DNA of 64,000 bases. Origin: Candidatus Melainabacteria bacterium (lineage in GTDB: Bacteria; Cyanobacteriota; Vampirovibrionia; Obscuribacterales; Obscuribacteraceae). Every line of letters begins with the position of its first letter. Position 1 is the stretch's first letter. This document shows positions 1 to 8,615 of this stretch, in pieces. The notes under the pieces are model-generated. The model had not been told where the DNA came from, searched no databases, and saw only the letters and a program-made list of their open reading frames with translations. The position numbers and the translations under genes are program-made. The stretch spans positions 434,001-498,000 of the forward strand of contig JADJWK010000004.1 of the NCBI GenBank assembly GCA_016716405.1, in the 5' to 3' direction.

Positions 1-521
1 CCGAATTCTATTCGCAGAGTATGGCAGAATCGCTCTTGAAAAAATTAGTACTGGCTATGGAGGGACTGGCACGGTGTACGGCTTTTGCTTGAGGTCTTCA
101 TCAGTTTGCCGATGTACCGCAAATCGTAACGCCCCTGCTCTTGCACCTCCATAGCCGATTTCCTGAAATTTCATGCCGGTCGAACTTTATCCAACCGACA
201 CTCTCATGATAGACAATCGACCTCTGATGCGGATTAGGGCATAGCTATATTTTTGTCAGAGCAAACTTATAATCGCTCCATCCCGTTCCTTAAATATAGC
301 GGAGACTGCTGCCCGGCACGAACCTTACCCGGAGCGGGTTGCGAAGGACTCCCCGGGACCGGCTTTTAGAGGTTTCCTATAGGAATTTATATACAAACTT
401 AGCGGTCGTTGTCAGGGGCAGGCGGCATAATGTATGTAAGCATATTGCTCACCACCTCCATCAGCCGTGGAGGCTTTGAAATAACTGAATTCGACGTGAC
501 GCTTATGTCTGGAACGATGCT
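1..521. other. AT-richer leading region with nested inverted repeats, no supported gene
   Basis: I see no convincing gene here. Two nested sets of complementary arms stand out. Bases 53-63 pair with 146-156 over 11 bp. Inside them, 72-82 pair with 108-119 (11 pairs including two G-U, one bulged A), leaving a 25-nt loop. Together they could fold into a rod of about 104 nt. Further on lie a perfect 12-bp palindrome (TTCCTATAGGAA, 374-385) and a hairpin CCTCCA/TGGAGG (455-460 with 468-473) about 50 nt before the next gene. A TATAAT at 268-273 has no -35 hexamer at the right distance. Short frames open at the left edge (3-92 and 2-157) could be the tail of a gene outside the window, but I cannot support either. 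Confidence 0.4.
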
Positions 522-1163
522 GTGAGCAAAGAGGACAACAAACGCTTTTCCGAAACCGAGCAATATGACCTGTCTTTTGCTTACTCTTTTCAGTGGGAAA
601 GACCGGAGCAGCAGATAAGAGAAGCTCTAAAAGTGTTGTTGTGCAATAAAGATGGGGATAACAGCTCCGAATCGGGGGAGATGACGACGACTACTATGAC
701 TAACACGAAGACAAAAACAGAATCTGAAGCAGAAGCCCGGAGAACCGCTCTCAAAGAGGCGGCTGCTCTTGAAGCTGCCAGAATAAGATGGCTTCTGGCC
801 ATCAATCCGAACACACCGCCTCCGGTGCTGGACCATCTCACACGCAATGCGCCCAGCCCGCTTCTCGAGCGGATAGCCGAGCACCCGCGCGCTCACTCCA
901 CGACCCTGGCGCGTCTGGCTGTGAACGAAGACGCCCAGGTCCGCGCGGCGGTGTCCGAAAATATGAACACCTCTATGAAAACAGTCTGGAAGCTCGTTCA
1001 TGATTCGAGCCCGGACGTACGTCTCCGGCTGGCGGAGAGCTATACCGTGCCCCTGGCTGTCCTCAAGGTTCTCGCCGACGACGAGAATCCCTATGTCAGC
1101 CACCGGGCCCAGCGGACCCTTCTGCGTTTGATGCAGGAGGTCTCGGAGCTCCGCACAGCCTGA
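522..1163 (+). CDS. Leucine-rich-repeat-variant (LRV/HEAT-like) protein
   Basis: This 213-residue soluble protein is probably a protein-binding scaffold. Residues about 88-205 hold at least four degenerate repeats of about 24 residues (LLAINPNTPPPVLDHL, IAEHPRAHSTTLARLA, VSENMNTSMKTVWKLV, LAESYTVPLAVLKVLA). This is the N-x-(T/S)-P...L..LA pattern of the LRV repeat family. The N-terminal third is acidic and threonine-rich and looks disordered. No signal peptide or membrane segment is seen. The start is GTG at 522; an in-frame stop at 486-488 rules out a much longer protein, and no clear Shine-Dalgarno precedes it. It ends one base before the convergent neighbour's stop. The fold is fairly sure; the partner is unknown. 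The iron-sulfur cysteine cluster of some LRV proteins is absent. Confidence 0.75.
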   Translation: MSKEDNKRFSETEQYDLSFAYSFQWERPEQQIREALKVLLCNKDGDNSSESGEMTTTTMTNTKTKTESEAEARRTALKEAAALEAARIRWLLAINPNTPPPVLDHLTRNAPSPLLERIAEHPRAHSTTLARLAVNEDAQVRAAVSENMNTSMKTVWKLVHDSSPDVRLRLAESYTVPLAVLKVLADDENPYVSHRAQRTLLRLMQEVSELRTA

Positions 1164-1164
1164 C

Positions 1165-2769
1165 CTACTGGCTGGGAGCCTGAAGATCCTTGAACATGAC
1201 TATCGGAAACTCGGCTTTCTGAGCGACGTTTTTCGCCACCTTGCAGGCGGAAAGGAGGAGCCCGACGTCCTTGCAATCCTCGGGAATGCCGGCTATCCCG
1301 AAAGCCGCGGCCAGGCGGGCAGGATCGAGCTGGGGAGAAAGCGCCGCCGAGGTGAGGACCTCGATGATCCGGTGGGCGAAAATCGCCGCGGAAGCGCATT
1401 CTGTATTGGGCAGCAGGAGAGCGTAGTTGAGAGCCTCGAAATGAGCGAGGATATCGATGCTGCGTTTGAGCTTGTTGACTCGCCTGCCGGCCTCGGCCAC
1501 GGCAGGGATGGGAAGGGACTCGAGCTTCTGGGGACCCATGGTCCAGATCTCGAAAACCACCACGGTGAAAGGAGAGCCGTAATACTGGAAGCGAAAGAGC
1601 TCCTGCTCGAGGAAATACTGGAATGCGGTGTATGAATAGAGCCCTGTATCGGGACGAATGAAAGTCCTGGCCACCGAATCGATAGCGCTGCGGTCGAGGA
1701 CGGTTGATTTGAGAAGAGAGGTCTTGTCCCGGATCAGGGGCTTTTCGGAAAGAGCGATGAGATCGCACTGGAACATGTTGAATAGAACCGGCACCCAGTC
1801 TTTCTTCACCATGGGGCGCTCGCGAAGAATATCGAAGAGCGTGCTGTTACCGTCCAGCCTCAAGTAGAACTGCTTCTGCAGATTCATGTCGCAGGGGGCG
1901 CCTCTGGCGATGCGCTCCTCGAAGCCGGCTTCGGTGAGATTGGGGTCCTTCTTGGCTATATAAGTCTCCATCTTGAGACCGGACTCGAGAAGGAATTTGC
2001 TCTGATCGAGCAGCGTGACGCTTTCCATCAACAGGGCGTCCACCCGCCTGTTCACGGTCTTCTGGTTGGTACGCTCGTCCCGGTAGAAATAGAACTTGCC
2101 TTTCTCCCAGGTGACCAGCTCCATGATCGCCTGATCGCCTTTGAGATTCATAACCTGGGCATGAACGAGATCGCCTTCGACGAAGTAGAGCTCGGCAGCC
2201 GATTGCTCATTGGTGATGGTCAGCTTGCCGGTCATCTTCCCTATCGAGGTAGACTGCAAAAGGGAAGGCACAGGCATATCCTCCAGGGTGCCTTCCATGG
2301 TCGGGGCCTTGCCCGCCTGGTTCGGGGTGAATACGGGCAGAGAGCCATGGGTGGAGGTAAGAGACTGCAAACCCAGGAGCGAGGTGCTGTAAGAGCCTGT
2401 CATACCGGTATTGCGACTGGCGGTTTCGCCCAGGAGCGCCGACTGGTCCATACCCGAGGTCATGGTGTCGGTGGACTCGGAGAGCACCAGATTGAGGACC
2501 AGAGCGACATCGCCTGTCTGATAAGTCCATGCCTGGATCTCATCGCGCCCCTCTCCCACCAGGAGGTCCCAGGTAGGCTCCGAGCTATCCAGGGTGGTGG
2601 TGCTTCTCAAGCGATAGATCATCAGAGAATCGCCCAGGGCCCAGGAGAGCTCCACCGGCGTGTTGGGCGCTTCCCGGGATCGAGTCATCACATAGGTGAT
2701 GTTCTCGATATTCGGCAGGGCCTCGAGCCTCGGCAGTTTGATGGAGTGAGGTTTGGCTGGACGGTACAT
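1165..2769 (-). CDS. PATAN/DUF4388 protein with degenerate GGDEF-like C-terminus
   Basis: A 534-residue cytoplasmic protein, likely a signalling or scaffold component. Residues about 165-260 match the DUF4388/PATAN pattern (LLQSTSIGKMTGKLTI, AELYFVEGDLVHA, then LVTWEKGKFYF). This domain is common in gliding and pilus signalling proteins. Residues about 375-525 follow the layout of a GGDEF diguanylate cyclase: DTGLYSYTAF at the entry and ALLLPNT after the active-site strand. The signature itself reads EALNY (about residues 443-447), so cyclase activity is very unlikely. No transmembrane segment is seen. ATG start at 2769; the gene is followed at 1163 by a convergent stop. The domain assignment is by motif; the role is inferred. 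Confidence 0.75.
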   Translation of the reverse strand: MYRPAKPHSIKLPRLEALPNIENITYVMTRSREAPNTPVELSWALGDSLMIYRLRSTTTLDSSEPTWDLLVGEGRDEIQAWTYQTGDVALVLNLVLSESTDTMTSGMDQSALLGETASRNTGMTGSYSTSLLGLQSLTSTHGSLPVFTPNQAGKAPTMEGTLEDMPVPSLLQSTSIGKMTGKLTITNEQSAAELYFVEGDLVHAQVMNLKGDQAIMELVTWEKGKFYFYRDERTNQKTVNRRVDALLMESVTLLDQSKFLLESGLKMETYIAKKDPNLTEAGFEERIARGAPCDMNLQKQFYLRLDGNSTLFDILRERPMVKKDWVPVLFNMFQCDLIALSEKPLIRDKTSLLKSTVLDRSAIDSVARTFIRPDTGLYSYTAFQYFLEQELFRFQYYGSPFTVVVFEIWTMGPQKLESLPIPAVAEAGRRVNKLKRSIDILAHFEALNYALLLPNTECASAAIFAHRIIEVLTSAALSPQLDPARLAAAFGIAGIPEDCKDVGLLLSACKVAKNVAQKAEFPIVMFKDLQAPSQ

Positions 2770-2879
2770 GACTTCCGGGAGGGCAGAATATCCCTATTTA
2801 GACTACCAGATAGGGACCCTTACAACTAGAACCCGCGATTGACTCGAACGCCCGTGATACGTCACCGCTGGCAATACCA

Positions 2880-3695
2880 TTAAAAAACCCGATCGCGATG
2901 CCGGAAGAGCTTGTTCAGCTCGGCCTGTATGCCGCCCTCCAGGACGCCGCTGAGCTCTTTGGTGACCAGCTCGATCTGCTCGCGCTTTTTGCTCTTCTCG
3001 TATTTGACGCTCTTCATCAAGCTCATTTTCCAGCGCACAGGCAGAGAGGCGAAATTGAAGGGGAAGGGGAACCACGGGAAAAACGGTGTGATCGGAAAGA
3101 AGGGGAGATGGAGCTTTTCCGCCAGGGCGCCTGATTTGGCCAGGATAGGAACAGCCTCGTCACAGCCCAGGGTAGCCAGGGGAAAGATCTCCAGACCTTC
3201 CTCCACCACGGGAAGGAGCCTGGTCCAGTCGAATCCCTGCAGCCGATAGCGCTGGGAGAACGGCTTGGAAAGAGCGTTCAGCCCCTCGGGAAAGATGGCG
3301 ACGATCTCTCCCTTGTCGAACAACCGCTTCATATTGGCCGAAGACCAGGGCACGAAGCCGATCTCCACCAGAAATGCGTGAAGCCGCTCGTCCTCGATCC
3401 AGTCGAGATCGTACATGATATGGAGACGGCGAGGATTCTTTCGATCGGCCATCATCGCATAGAGCAGCATGATGGCCTGCCAGGGCAGAACACTTCCCTG
3501 GTTGCCCACGATCACGCAGGGTCCGCTCTCGGGAAGAAGCTCGAGACCGCTGAACTCGACTTTCCACCAATCTTGGTAAAGGAATTTGAGGACAGGCTCC
3601 AGGCGCGCCAGGGCTTTGAGATCGAAGCCGTAATAGCGGTCCGATTTCACCGACTTTTTGACAAAGTCCCTGTAGGTGGAGCTGAATTCACTCAT
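2880..3695 (-). CDS. PlsC-like acyltransferase paralogue lacking the catalytic His and Asp
   Basis: A 271-residue member of the lysophospholipid acyltransferase superfamily and a tandem paralogue of the upstream gene at 3711-4595. The copies align throughout (FPEGLNALSKPF here, YPEGIRGVGKPF there). In the paralogue the active-site motif is N-H-S-G-L-L-P-L-D. Here it reads N-Q-G-S-V-L-P-W-Q (residues 65-73), so both the catalytic His and the paired Asp are Gln. The substrate-binding PEG motif is kept. It is therefore probably a non-catalytic partner, a regulator, or a relic still under selection. The reading frame is intact. It lies 15 bases downstream of its paralogue on the same strand, so co-transcription is likely. 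Confidence 0.8.
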   Translation of the reverse strand: MSEFSSTYRDFVKKSVKSDRYYGFDLKALARLEPVLKFLYQDWWKVEFSGLELLPESGPCVIVGNQGSVLPWQAIMLLYAMMADRKNPRRLHIMYDLDWIEDERLHAFLVEIGFVPWSSANMKRLFDKGEIVAIFPEGLNALSKPFSQRYRLQGFDWTRLLPVVEEGLEIFPLATLGCDEAVPILAKSGALAEKLHLPFFPITPFFPWFPFPFNFASLPVRWKMSLMKSVKYEKSKKREQIELVTKELSGVLEGGIQAELNKLFRHRDRVF

Positions 3696-3710
3696 ATCTA
3701 TCTCCCTGCG

Positions 3711-4595
3711 CTACTTCCCTGCCTCGTCCCAGCCCGTAAAAATCGACTTCCGCCTGCGCAAAAGGTCGTTCAGATCTTTCTGGATTACATACTCTATTTC
3801 CCGGGCCAGCGAGAGAACAAGCTTTTTGTCCCGGGCTTTCTCGGGAGGATAGCCCAGATTGATCGGCTCATGGATGTTTATCAGCCATCGTACAGGCAGG
3901 GGAAAGAACATGAGCGGAAATGGCAACCAGGGGAAGGTCGGGGTGATCGGGAAGAAAGGCATGTGGATCAGCCTGGCTATTTCCCTGACATTGACGAAAT
4001 TCGGGAAGATCTCGTCGCCGCCCACGGTAGCCACCGGGATGATCGGCGCCTGCTTCTCGATGGACATCTGCACGAAACCGGGATGGAAACCCAGAACTCT
4101 GTATCGGTCCTTGAAAGGCTTGCCTACCCCTCTGATGCCTTCAGGGTAGACGCCGACTATCTCCTCATTGTCAAGCAGGGACCGGGCATTCTCGAGGGTG
4201 GCCCGGACCTGACCGGTCTCGCGGATCCAGGAACCCAGTCCCGGCACCTGGAAAAACCAGTCGGTGACCAGATAACGAACCCGCCGGGGCGATTTGTGGA
4301 AATTGCACATGGCCACGGTGATCATGGCGCCATCCAGGGGCAGGAGCCCGGAATGGTTGCCTACCAGAAGCGTGCGCCCGGTCTCGGGGATATGCTCGAT
4401 CCCCCTGACCTCGACCTTGAAATAGTCTTCGAAGAGGAAACGGAAGAAGGGCTCCCACTTTGCGAAGGTGCCCAGGTCGAACCCGAACTCGTCCTCGAGC
4501 CCGTCATACTTCTCGAAGTAAGACGGGTTGCGCTTGGCCAGGGCGTTAAGGTGGTCCCTCAGCGCTAGCGTCTTAAGATTCGACCAATTAGCCAC
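3711..4595 (-). CDS. PlsC-like lysophospholipid acyltransferase family protein
   Basis: A 294-residue acyltransferase that probably moves an acyl chain onto a (lyso)lipid at the inner membrane. The active-site motif is G-N-H-S-G-L-L-P-L-D with H81 and D88. The PEG block (VGVYPEGIRGVGKPFKDRY) and the hydrophobic PFFPITPTFPWLPFPL segment are those of the family branch sometimes annotated as glycerol acyltransferase. H and D are six residues apart rather than the four of classical PlsC, as in this branch. ATG start at 4595, overlapping the preceding small membrane-protein gene by 31 bases. The acyl acceptor cannot be read from sequence. Confidence 0.83.
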   Translation of the reverse strand: MANWSNLKTLALRDHLNALAKRNPSYFEKYDGLEDEFGFDLGTFAKWEPFFRFLFEDYFKVEVRGIEHIPETGRTLLVGNHSGLLPLDGAMITVAMCNFHKSPRRVRYLVTDWFFQVPGLGSWIRETGQVRATLENARSLLDNEEIVGVYPEGIRGVGKPFKDRYRVLGFHPGFVQMSIEKQAPIIPVATVGGDEIFPNFVNVREIARLIHMPFFPITPTFPWLPFPLMFFPLPVRWLINIHEPINLGYPPEKARDKKLVLSLAREIEYVIQKDLNDLLRRRKSIFTGWDEAGK

Positions 4596-4714
4596 AGGAA
4601 TCCCAAAACCCCCGGTCCGAATGAAACCATTAAGACGAATCGTCTGAGCAGACCTTCTATGGCGCTCTCTGAGTTTCCCTTGTTTCCCTTTTGCTCACTT
4701 TCGTAGTCAGCCAT
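4565..4714 (-). CDS. Small single-span membrane protein
   Basis: A 49-residue protein: a charged N-terminus (MADYESEQKGNKG) and one hydrophobic span near the C-terminus (about residues 28-45), ending in Arg-Arg. I chose ATG at 4714 because GGGAG lies 7 nt before it; a frame open to 4789 has no ribosome site. Its 3' end overlaps the start of the acyltransferase gene by 31 bases, which suggests translational coupling. It could help anchor or regulate the acyltransferases, but nothing in the sequence proves this. Not recognised as a family member. Confidence 0.5.
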   Translation of the reverse strand: MADYESEQKGNKGNSESAIEGLLRRFVLMVSFGPGVLGFLWLIGRILRR

Positions 4715-4853
4715 GGACATACTCCCGATAGGGACGGTAGAAGTAGCATATTCAGTATACGTACTACCGAGAGCCCCTTTAAGACTCAATTAAGAAAGAT
4801 TTACGGGGACCCAAAAGTGCGATAATTGCCAGGCACCAAGCCGGGAGAGAAAG

Positions 4854-5186
4854 ATGCAACCTGACATGAATCAATTGTTCCAGTCGCTCAGCAAGATGCA
4901 GGAGAAGATCTTCGAGATCCAGAACGAGCTCCAGAACACGATCATCGAAGGAAGCGCCGGAGGCGGCTCGGTGAAAGTCACATGCAATGGGGCGATGGAG
5001 TTCAAGTCTGCCAAGATAAGCCCGGATGCCATCGATCCCAAGGATGCCGAGACCCTGGAAGATCTCGTGGTGATGGCGGTCAATGACGCCATCAAGAAAT
5101 GCCAGAACCTCGCCCAGCAGAAGATGGCTCCTTATATCGGTCCCGGCGGCGGGCTTCCCATGCCCCCGGGCATGGGTCCCTTCTAG
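4854..5186 (+). CDS. ybaB: YbaB/EbfC nucleoid-associated protein
   Basis: A 110-residue DNA-binding protein of the YbaB/EbfC family. These small dimeric proteins coat DNA and are usually encoded next to recR, as here (recR starts 15 bases downstream). The N-terminal helix (MNQLFQSLSKMQEKIFEIQNEL) and the central block GSAGGGSVKVTCNGAMEFKSAKISPDAI are characteristic. The C-terminal helix is followed by a Gly/Pro/Met-rich tail. Length fits the family. ATG start with GAGAGA upstream. A GATAAT at 4821-4826 could be the -10 box, though no good -35 is seen. Confidence 0.93.
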   Translation: MQPDMNQLFQSLSKMQEKIFEIQNELQNTIIEGSAGGGSVKVTCNGAMEFKSAKISPDAIDPKDAETLEDLVVMAVNDAIKKCQNLAQQKMAPYIGPGGGLPMPPGMGPF

Positions 5187-5200
5187 CTCAGGGCCCCTGG

Positions 5201-5797
5201 ATGTTTTTCACACCGCCTCTAGCCAGGCTCATAGAGCAATTTCAAAAGCTCCCGGGCGTCGGCCCCAAGTCAGCACAGAGAATGGCTTTTTGCATCCTCA
5301 ATATGAGCGAGGAGGACGTCCGCGAATTCGCCGACTGCCTGGTAGAGGCGAAAGAGAAAGTCCGCCACTGCAGCCGGTGCTTCCACCTCTCCGCCGCCGA
5401 CCCCTGCGAAATCTGCCGTAACGGCAGCCGTGACAGCAATACCCTCTGTGTAGTCGCCGACTCGAGGGACGTTATCGCCCTGGAACGCACCAGAGAGTTT
5501 CGCGGCAACTATCATGTCCTCACCGGGCTCATATCGCCGCTAGAGGGACGGGGACCCGACCAGCTCAGCATCCGGGAGCTGATTAATCGTATTCACAACG
5601 AGAACGTCAGAGAAGTGATTCTCGCCATCAACCCCACCATCGAAGGCGACGCCACCTGTCTTTATATCGGCAATCTCGTCAAGCCCCTGGGGGTGACGGT
5701 CACCCGTATCGCTTTCGGTCTGCCGGTGGGAGCCGATCTCGAATATGCCGACGACATCACCCTGAGCCGGGCCATGGAAGGCAGGCGGGAAGTCTAG
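5201..5797 (+). CDS. recR: Recombination mediator RecR
   Basis: A 198-residue RecR, which works with RecO and RecF to load RecA on gapped DNA. From the N-terminus: the helix-hairpin-helix (LPGVGPKSAQRMAF), the zinc finger (CSRCFHLSAADPCEIC, four Cys), and the Toprim domain (LCVVADSRDVIALERT, then GRGPDQLSI and INPTIEGDAT). The start is ATG at 5201, giving MFFTPPLARLIEQFQKLPGVG, the expected N-terminus. Upstream in-frame codons reach back into ybaB and are not part of the protein. The pair ybaB-recR is the usual arrangement next to dnaX, but here dnaX lies 16 kb away. Confidence 0.96.
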   Translation: MFFTPPLARLIEQFQKLPGVGPKSAQRMAFCILNMSEEDVREFADCLVEAKEKVRHCSRCFHLSAADPCEICRNGSRDSNTLCVVADSRDVIALERTREFRGNYHVLTGLISPLEGRGPDQLSIRELINRIHNENVREVILAINPTIEGDATCLYIGNLVKPLGVTVTRIAFGLPVGADLEYADDITLSRAMEGRREV

Positions 5798-5971
5798 GCC
5801 TGATTCAGAGCCTCTCGCTTTCGCTCTCTCCTCTACTCTGGTGTCAATTTTGGCCGGCAAAGCCGATACGAACATTGAGCCAAGTATAGTGCGGCATACA
5901 GGCCAAGGGCATTATGGCAAATCTCGAGACATTCAATTTTGATACGATGCCAATAGAAGAGGATGGGCCCG

Positions 5972-6694
5972 ATGGACATAACTAGCCCGAGAACTAGCCC
6001 GAGAAAAACCAGTCTGAGCTCAGCCGGTATCGGGCTGGCAGCGCTGTTCGGCGCCGCCGGGCTTTTCTGGCACAACGGCATCGAGTATGTGGCGCTTGCG
6101 GTCTTCGCCGCTATCATCGTCTTTTCTGCCATCCAGACAGCTCGCAATCTGGCAGACTTGCGGAAAGTCTTCTATCTTCCCCTGGTCTTTTTCGTTCTGG
6201 GTCTGCTCAACCTCACCTGCTTCCACATAGCCCTGGCGAATCCCATTTATGACCGCATCGCCGGGCTGGGACTGCTTGTTCTCCCTCTGTTCGGGACTCT
6301 CTTGATGCCGCCCCGACTGGGCAAGAAAGTCGAGATGATCAGGTGGCTCCTGTTTCTGCCCGTCTCGATAATACTTGCCGGCCTGGCCGTCTTCCTGTGC
6401 GACAGCAAGCCCAGCCTGCCGGTTGCCAGTCTCGACACAGACACAGGCAAAATAGTCGCTTATCTAGATAAAGGAGAGCAATTCTCCGCCGGAGCCGAGA
6501 CAATCTCCCTGGTGAAAGAAGAGCCTCTGGTGCCCGGTCTTGTGAAAAGCACTTTTCTGCACTCTATCTACGCCGAGTACGGATTCGATATAGACAGGAT
6601 CGAGGGCTCCACCATAATCTATCGCGACGGCTACGGGCCGGAAGTCCTGCGCCTGGCGGACTTCGCTAAAGAGCCTGCCAGTAAGACGAGATGA
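5972..6694 (+). CDS. Polytopic membrane protein of unknown function
   Basis: A 240-residue protein with about five hydrophobic spans in the first two thirds (around AALFGAAGLFW, VALAVFAAIIVFSAI, LVFFVLGLLNLTCFHIAL, LLVLPLFGTLLMP and LPVSIILAGLAVFLC). A soluble C-terminal domain of about 90 residues follows. I chose ATG 5972 because AGAAGAGG ends 9 nt before it; the ATG at 5963 touches that ribosome site. The last 29 bases overlap the 3' end of the convergent dxs gene, so both genes are constrained there. No family recognised. Confidence 0.7.
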   Translation: MDITSPRTSPRKTSLSSAGIGLAALFGAAGLFWHNGIEYVALAVFAAIIVFSAIQTARNLADLRKVFYLPLVFFVLGLLNLTCFHIALANPIYDRIAGLGLLVLPLFGTLLMPPRLGKKVEMIRWLLFLPVSIILAGLAVFLCDSKPSLPVASLDTDTGKIVAYLDKGEQFSAGAETISLVKEEPLVPGLVKSTFLHSIYAEYGFDIDRIEGSTIIYRDGYGPEVLRLADFAKEPASKTR

Positions 6695-8615
6695 TCTCGG
6701 TGACCCGGGCGGTGCTGAGACCCGACTCCTCCAGAAGCGGCTCCCGGGAGCCGTGTTGAACGAATTGATCAGGCAGAGCCACCGGCAGGACTCTGGCCAA
6801 CTTCGCCTGCGGGTTGCGCATCTGCGCTCCGGCAGCCCATTCCATCACCGCGGCACCAAATCCGCCTGACAGGCAACCTTCTTCGAGGGTGATGACATGA
6901 CCGTCAGGATCGCCAAGGAGCTCTTCCAGGAGCTTCTCGTCGAGAGGCTTGGCACAGCGCGCGTTCACCACCGACGGTGCAAGACCGATAGCCTTGAGGG
7001 CAGGCAGCATGTCGAGAGCCGTCTGGACCATGGAGCCGAAAGCCAGGATAGTGAGCGGCGATGAGCCTTCTACAAGAGTTTCCCATTTGCGGAAATCGAT
7101 AGTCTCGAAAGCATCGGGACCGACCGCCATGGTATCCGCACCGATTGCGGTATCACGAGGGAAGCGCACCGCCACCGGTCCTCTGTTCTCCCGGATGGCG
7201 CTATAGAGCATATTGCGCAGCTCCCGGGCGTCCCGGGGAGCGAGCACTGTGAAATTGGGGATGCTTCTCAGATAAGCGATATCGAAAACGCCCTGGTGGG
7301 TCTCGCCGTCTTCCACCAGACCGCCCCGGTCGACACCGAAGATGACCGGCAGATTCATGATAGCCACATCGTGGATGACCTGATCCATGGCTCTCTGCAA
7401 GAAAGTCGAGTAGATCGAGACCACCGGCTTGAGCCCTGATTTGGCCATGCCGGCAGCCATGGTTACGGCATGCTGCTCGCAGATGGCGACATCGAAAAAG
7501 CGCTCGGGATAGACCTTGGAGAATTTCACCAGACCGCTTCCTTCGGCGGTGGCAGGGGTGATCGCCACCAGATCGGGCTCCTTTTCGGCGAGATCGATGA
7601 GACTGTCGGTGAAGACATGGGAATAGGTCAGGCTCTTCTTCTTCTCCGGGGTCTTCTCGCGCAGCACCGGCTCGAGAGAATATGCCTTGACGCCGTGATA
7701 CTTGATCGAATCGTTTTCGGCAGGCTCGTAGCCCTTGCCCTTGCGAGTGATGAGATGGAGCAGATGCGGGCGTCTTTCGCCTTTGACGCTCTCCAGAGCC
7801 TCGATGACAGCGCCGACATCGTGACCGTCCACAGGACCGGAATAGTTGATCCCGAGCTTCTCGAACACGATACCGGGGGTGACGATGCGCTCTTTCGCCT
7901 CCTGCTTCACCGAGGTGATCAGGCTCCAGAGCTTGGGATCGAGCGAAAGCTCGTCCAGGCGGTCTTCGATGAGGTCGATCTTCTCTTTGATGTCCCGGTA
8001 GAAAAAGGTCTCTTTGATCCGCTTCATGTACTGGGAGAAGCCGCCGAGGTTCTCGCTGATGGACATGTCGTTGTCGTTGAGAACAATCAGCACGTCACGC
8101 TGGATATGACCGAGATGGTTGAGGGCCTCCAGCGCCATGCCGCCGGTGAGACCGCCGTCGCCGATAAGAGCGATCACCTTGTGATCTTTCTTGAGATGGT
8201 CACGAGCGAGAGCCATGCCCACCGCCAGAGACACCGAAGTGGAGCTGTGCCCGGCGACGAAAGCGTCATAGTCAGACTCTGCCGGGCTGATGAATCCGGA
8301 GAGACCCTTGAACTGCCGGAGGGTGCCGAATTTGTGACGCCTGCCGGTGAGCATCTTGTGGACATAGGCCTGGTGACCGACATCCCAGAGGATCTGATCT
8401 TGCGGCGTGTTGAAGACATAGTGCAGGGCCAGGGTGATCTCCACGATACCCAGGTTGGAGGCAAGGTGTCCGCCTGTTTTATTGAGATTCTGTACGATCT
8501 CCCGGCGGATCTCGGAGGCGAGATCGACGAGCTGCTCCTCGCTGAGCTTTTTCAACTCGGAGGGACTGCAGATGGCATCCAGGAAGGATGGCTGTCGTTG
8601 GACTAATGTGTGCAT
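6666..8615 (-). CDS. dxs: 1-deoxy-D-xylulose-5-phosphate synthase
   Basis: Dxs joins pyruvate and glyceraldehyde 3-phosphate in a thiamine-diphosphate-dependent step, the first of the MEP isoprenoid pathway. The 649-residue protein carries the N-terminal GGHLASNLGIVEIT block with the catalytic His region, the thiamine-binding motif (GDGGLTGGMALEALNH ... LNDN), the transketolase pyrimidine domain (AICEQHAVTMAAGMA) and the C-terminal transketolase domain (LEEGCLSGGFGAAV). I chose ATG 8615 because GCAGGG lies about 5 nt upstream; an in-frame TTG four codons earlier lies before that site. Length is normal. The 3' end overlaps the convergent gene by 29 bases. Confidence 0.96.
   Translation of the reverse strand: MHTLVQRQPSFLDAICSPSELKKLSEEQLVDLASEIRREIVQNLNKTGGHLASNLGIVEITLALHYVFNTPQDQILWDVGHQAYVHKMLTGRRHKFGTLRQFKGLSGFISPAESDYDAFVAGHSSTSVSLAVGMALARDHLKKDHKVIALIGDGGLTGGMALEALNHLGHIQRDVLIVLNDNDMSISENLGGFSQYMKRIKETFFYRDIKEKIDLIEDRLDELSLDPKLWSLITSVKQEAKERIVTPGIVFEKLGINYSGPVDGHDVGAVIEALESVKGERRPHLLHLITRKGKGYEPAENDSIKYHGVKAYSLEPVLREKTPEKKKSLTYSHVFTDSLIDLAEKEPDLVAITPATAEGSGLVKFSKVYPERFFDVAICEQHAVTMAAGMAKSGLKPVVSIYSTFLQRAMDQVIHDVAIMNLPVIFGVDRGGLVEDGETHQGVFDIAYLRSIPNFTVLAPRDARELRNMLYSAIRENRGPVAVRFPRDTAIGADTMAVGPDAFETIDFRKWETLVEGSSPLTILAFGSMVQTALDMLPALKAIGLAPSVVNARCAKPLDEKLLEELLGDPDGHVITLEEGCLSGGFGAAVMEWAAGAQMRNPQAKLARVLPVALPDQFVQHGSREPLLEESGLSTARVTEIISSYWQAL

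Noticed and set aside
60..160. Minus-strand CTGATGA resembling a hammerhead ribozyme core
   Set aside because: No stem II and no GAAA at the right place follow it.
1..180. Short overlapping frames on both strands at the left edge (30-52 codons)
   Set aside because: Several frames are open at once, none has a ribosome site or recognisable motif, and the region carries nested inverted repeats.
5099..5200. In-frame N-terminal extension of recR
   Set aside because: It lies inside ybaB in another frame; ATG 5201 gives the normal RecR N-terminus.
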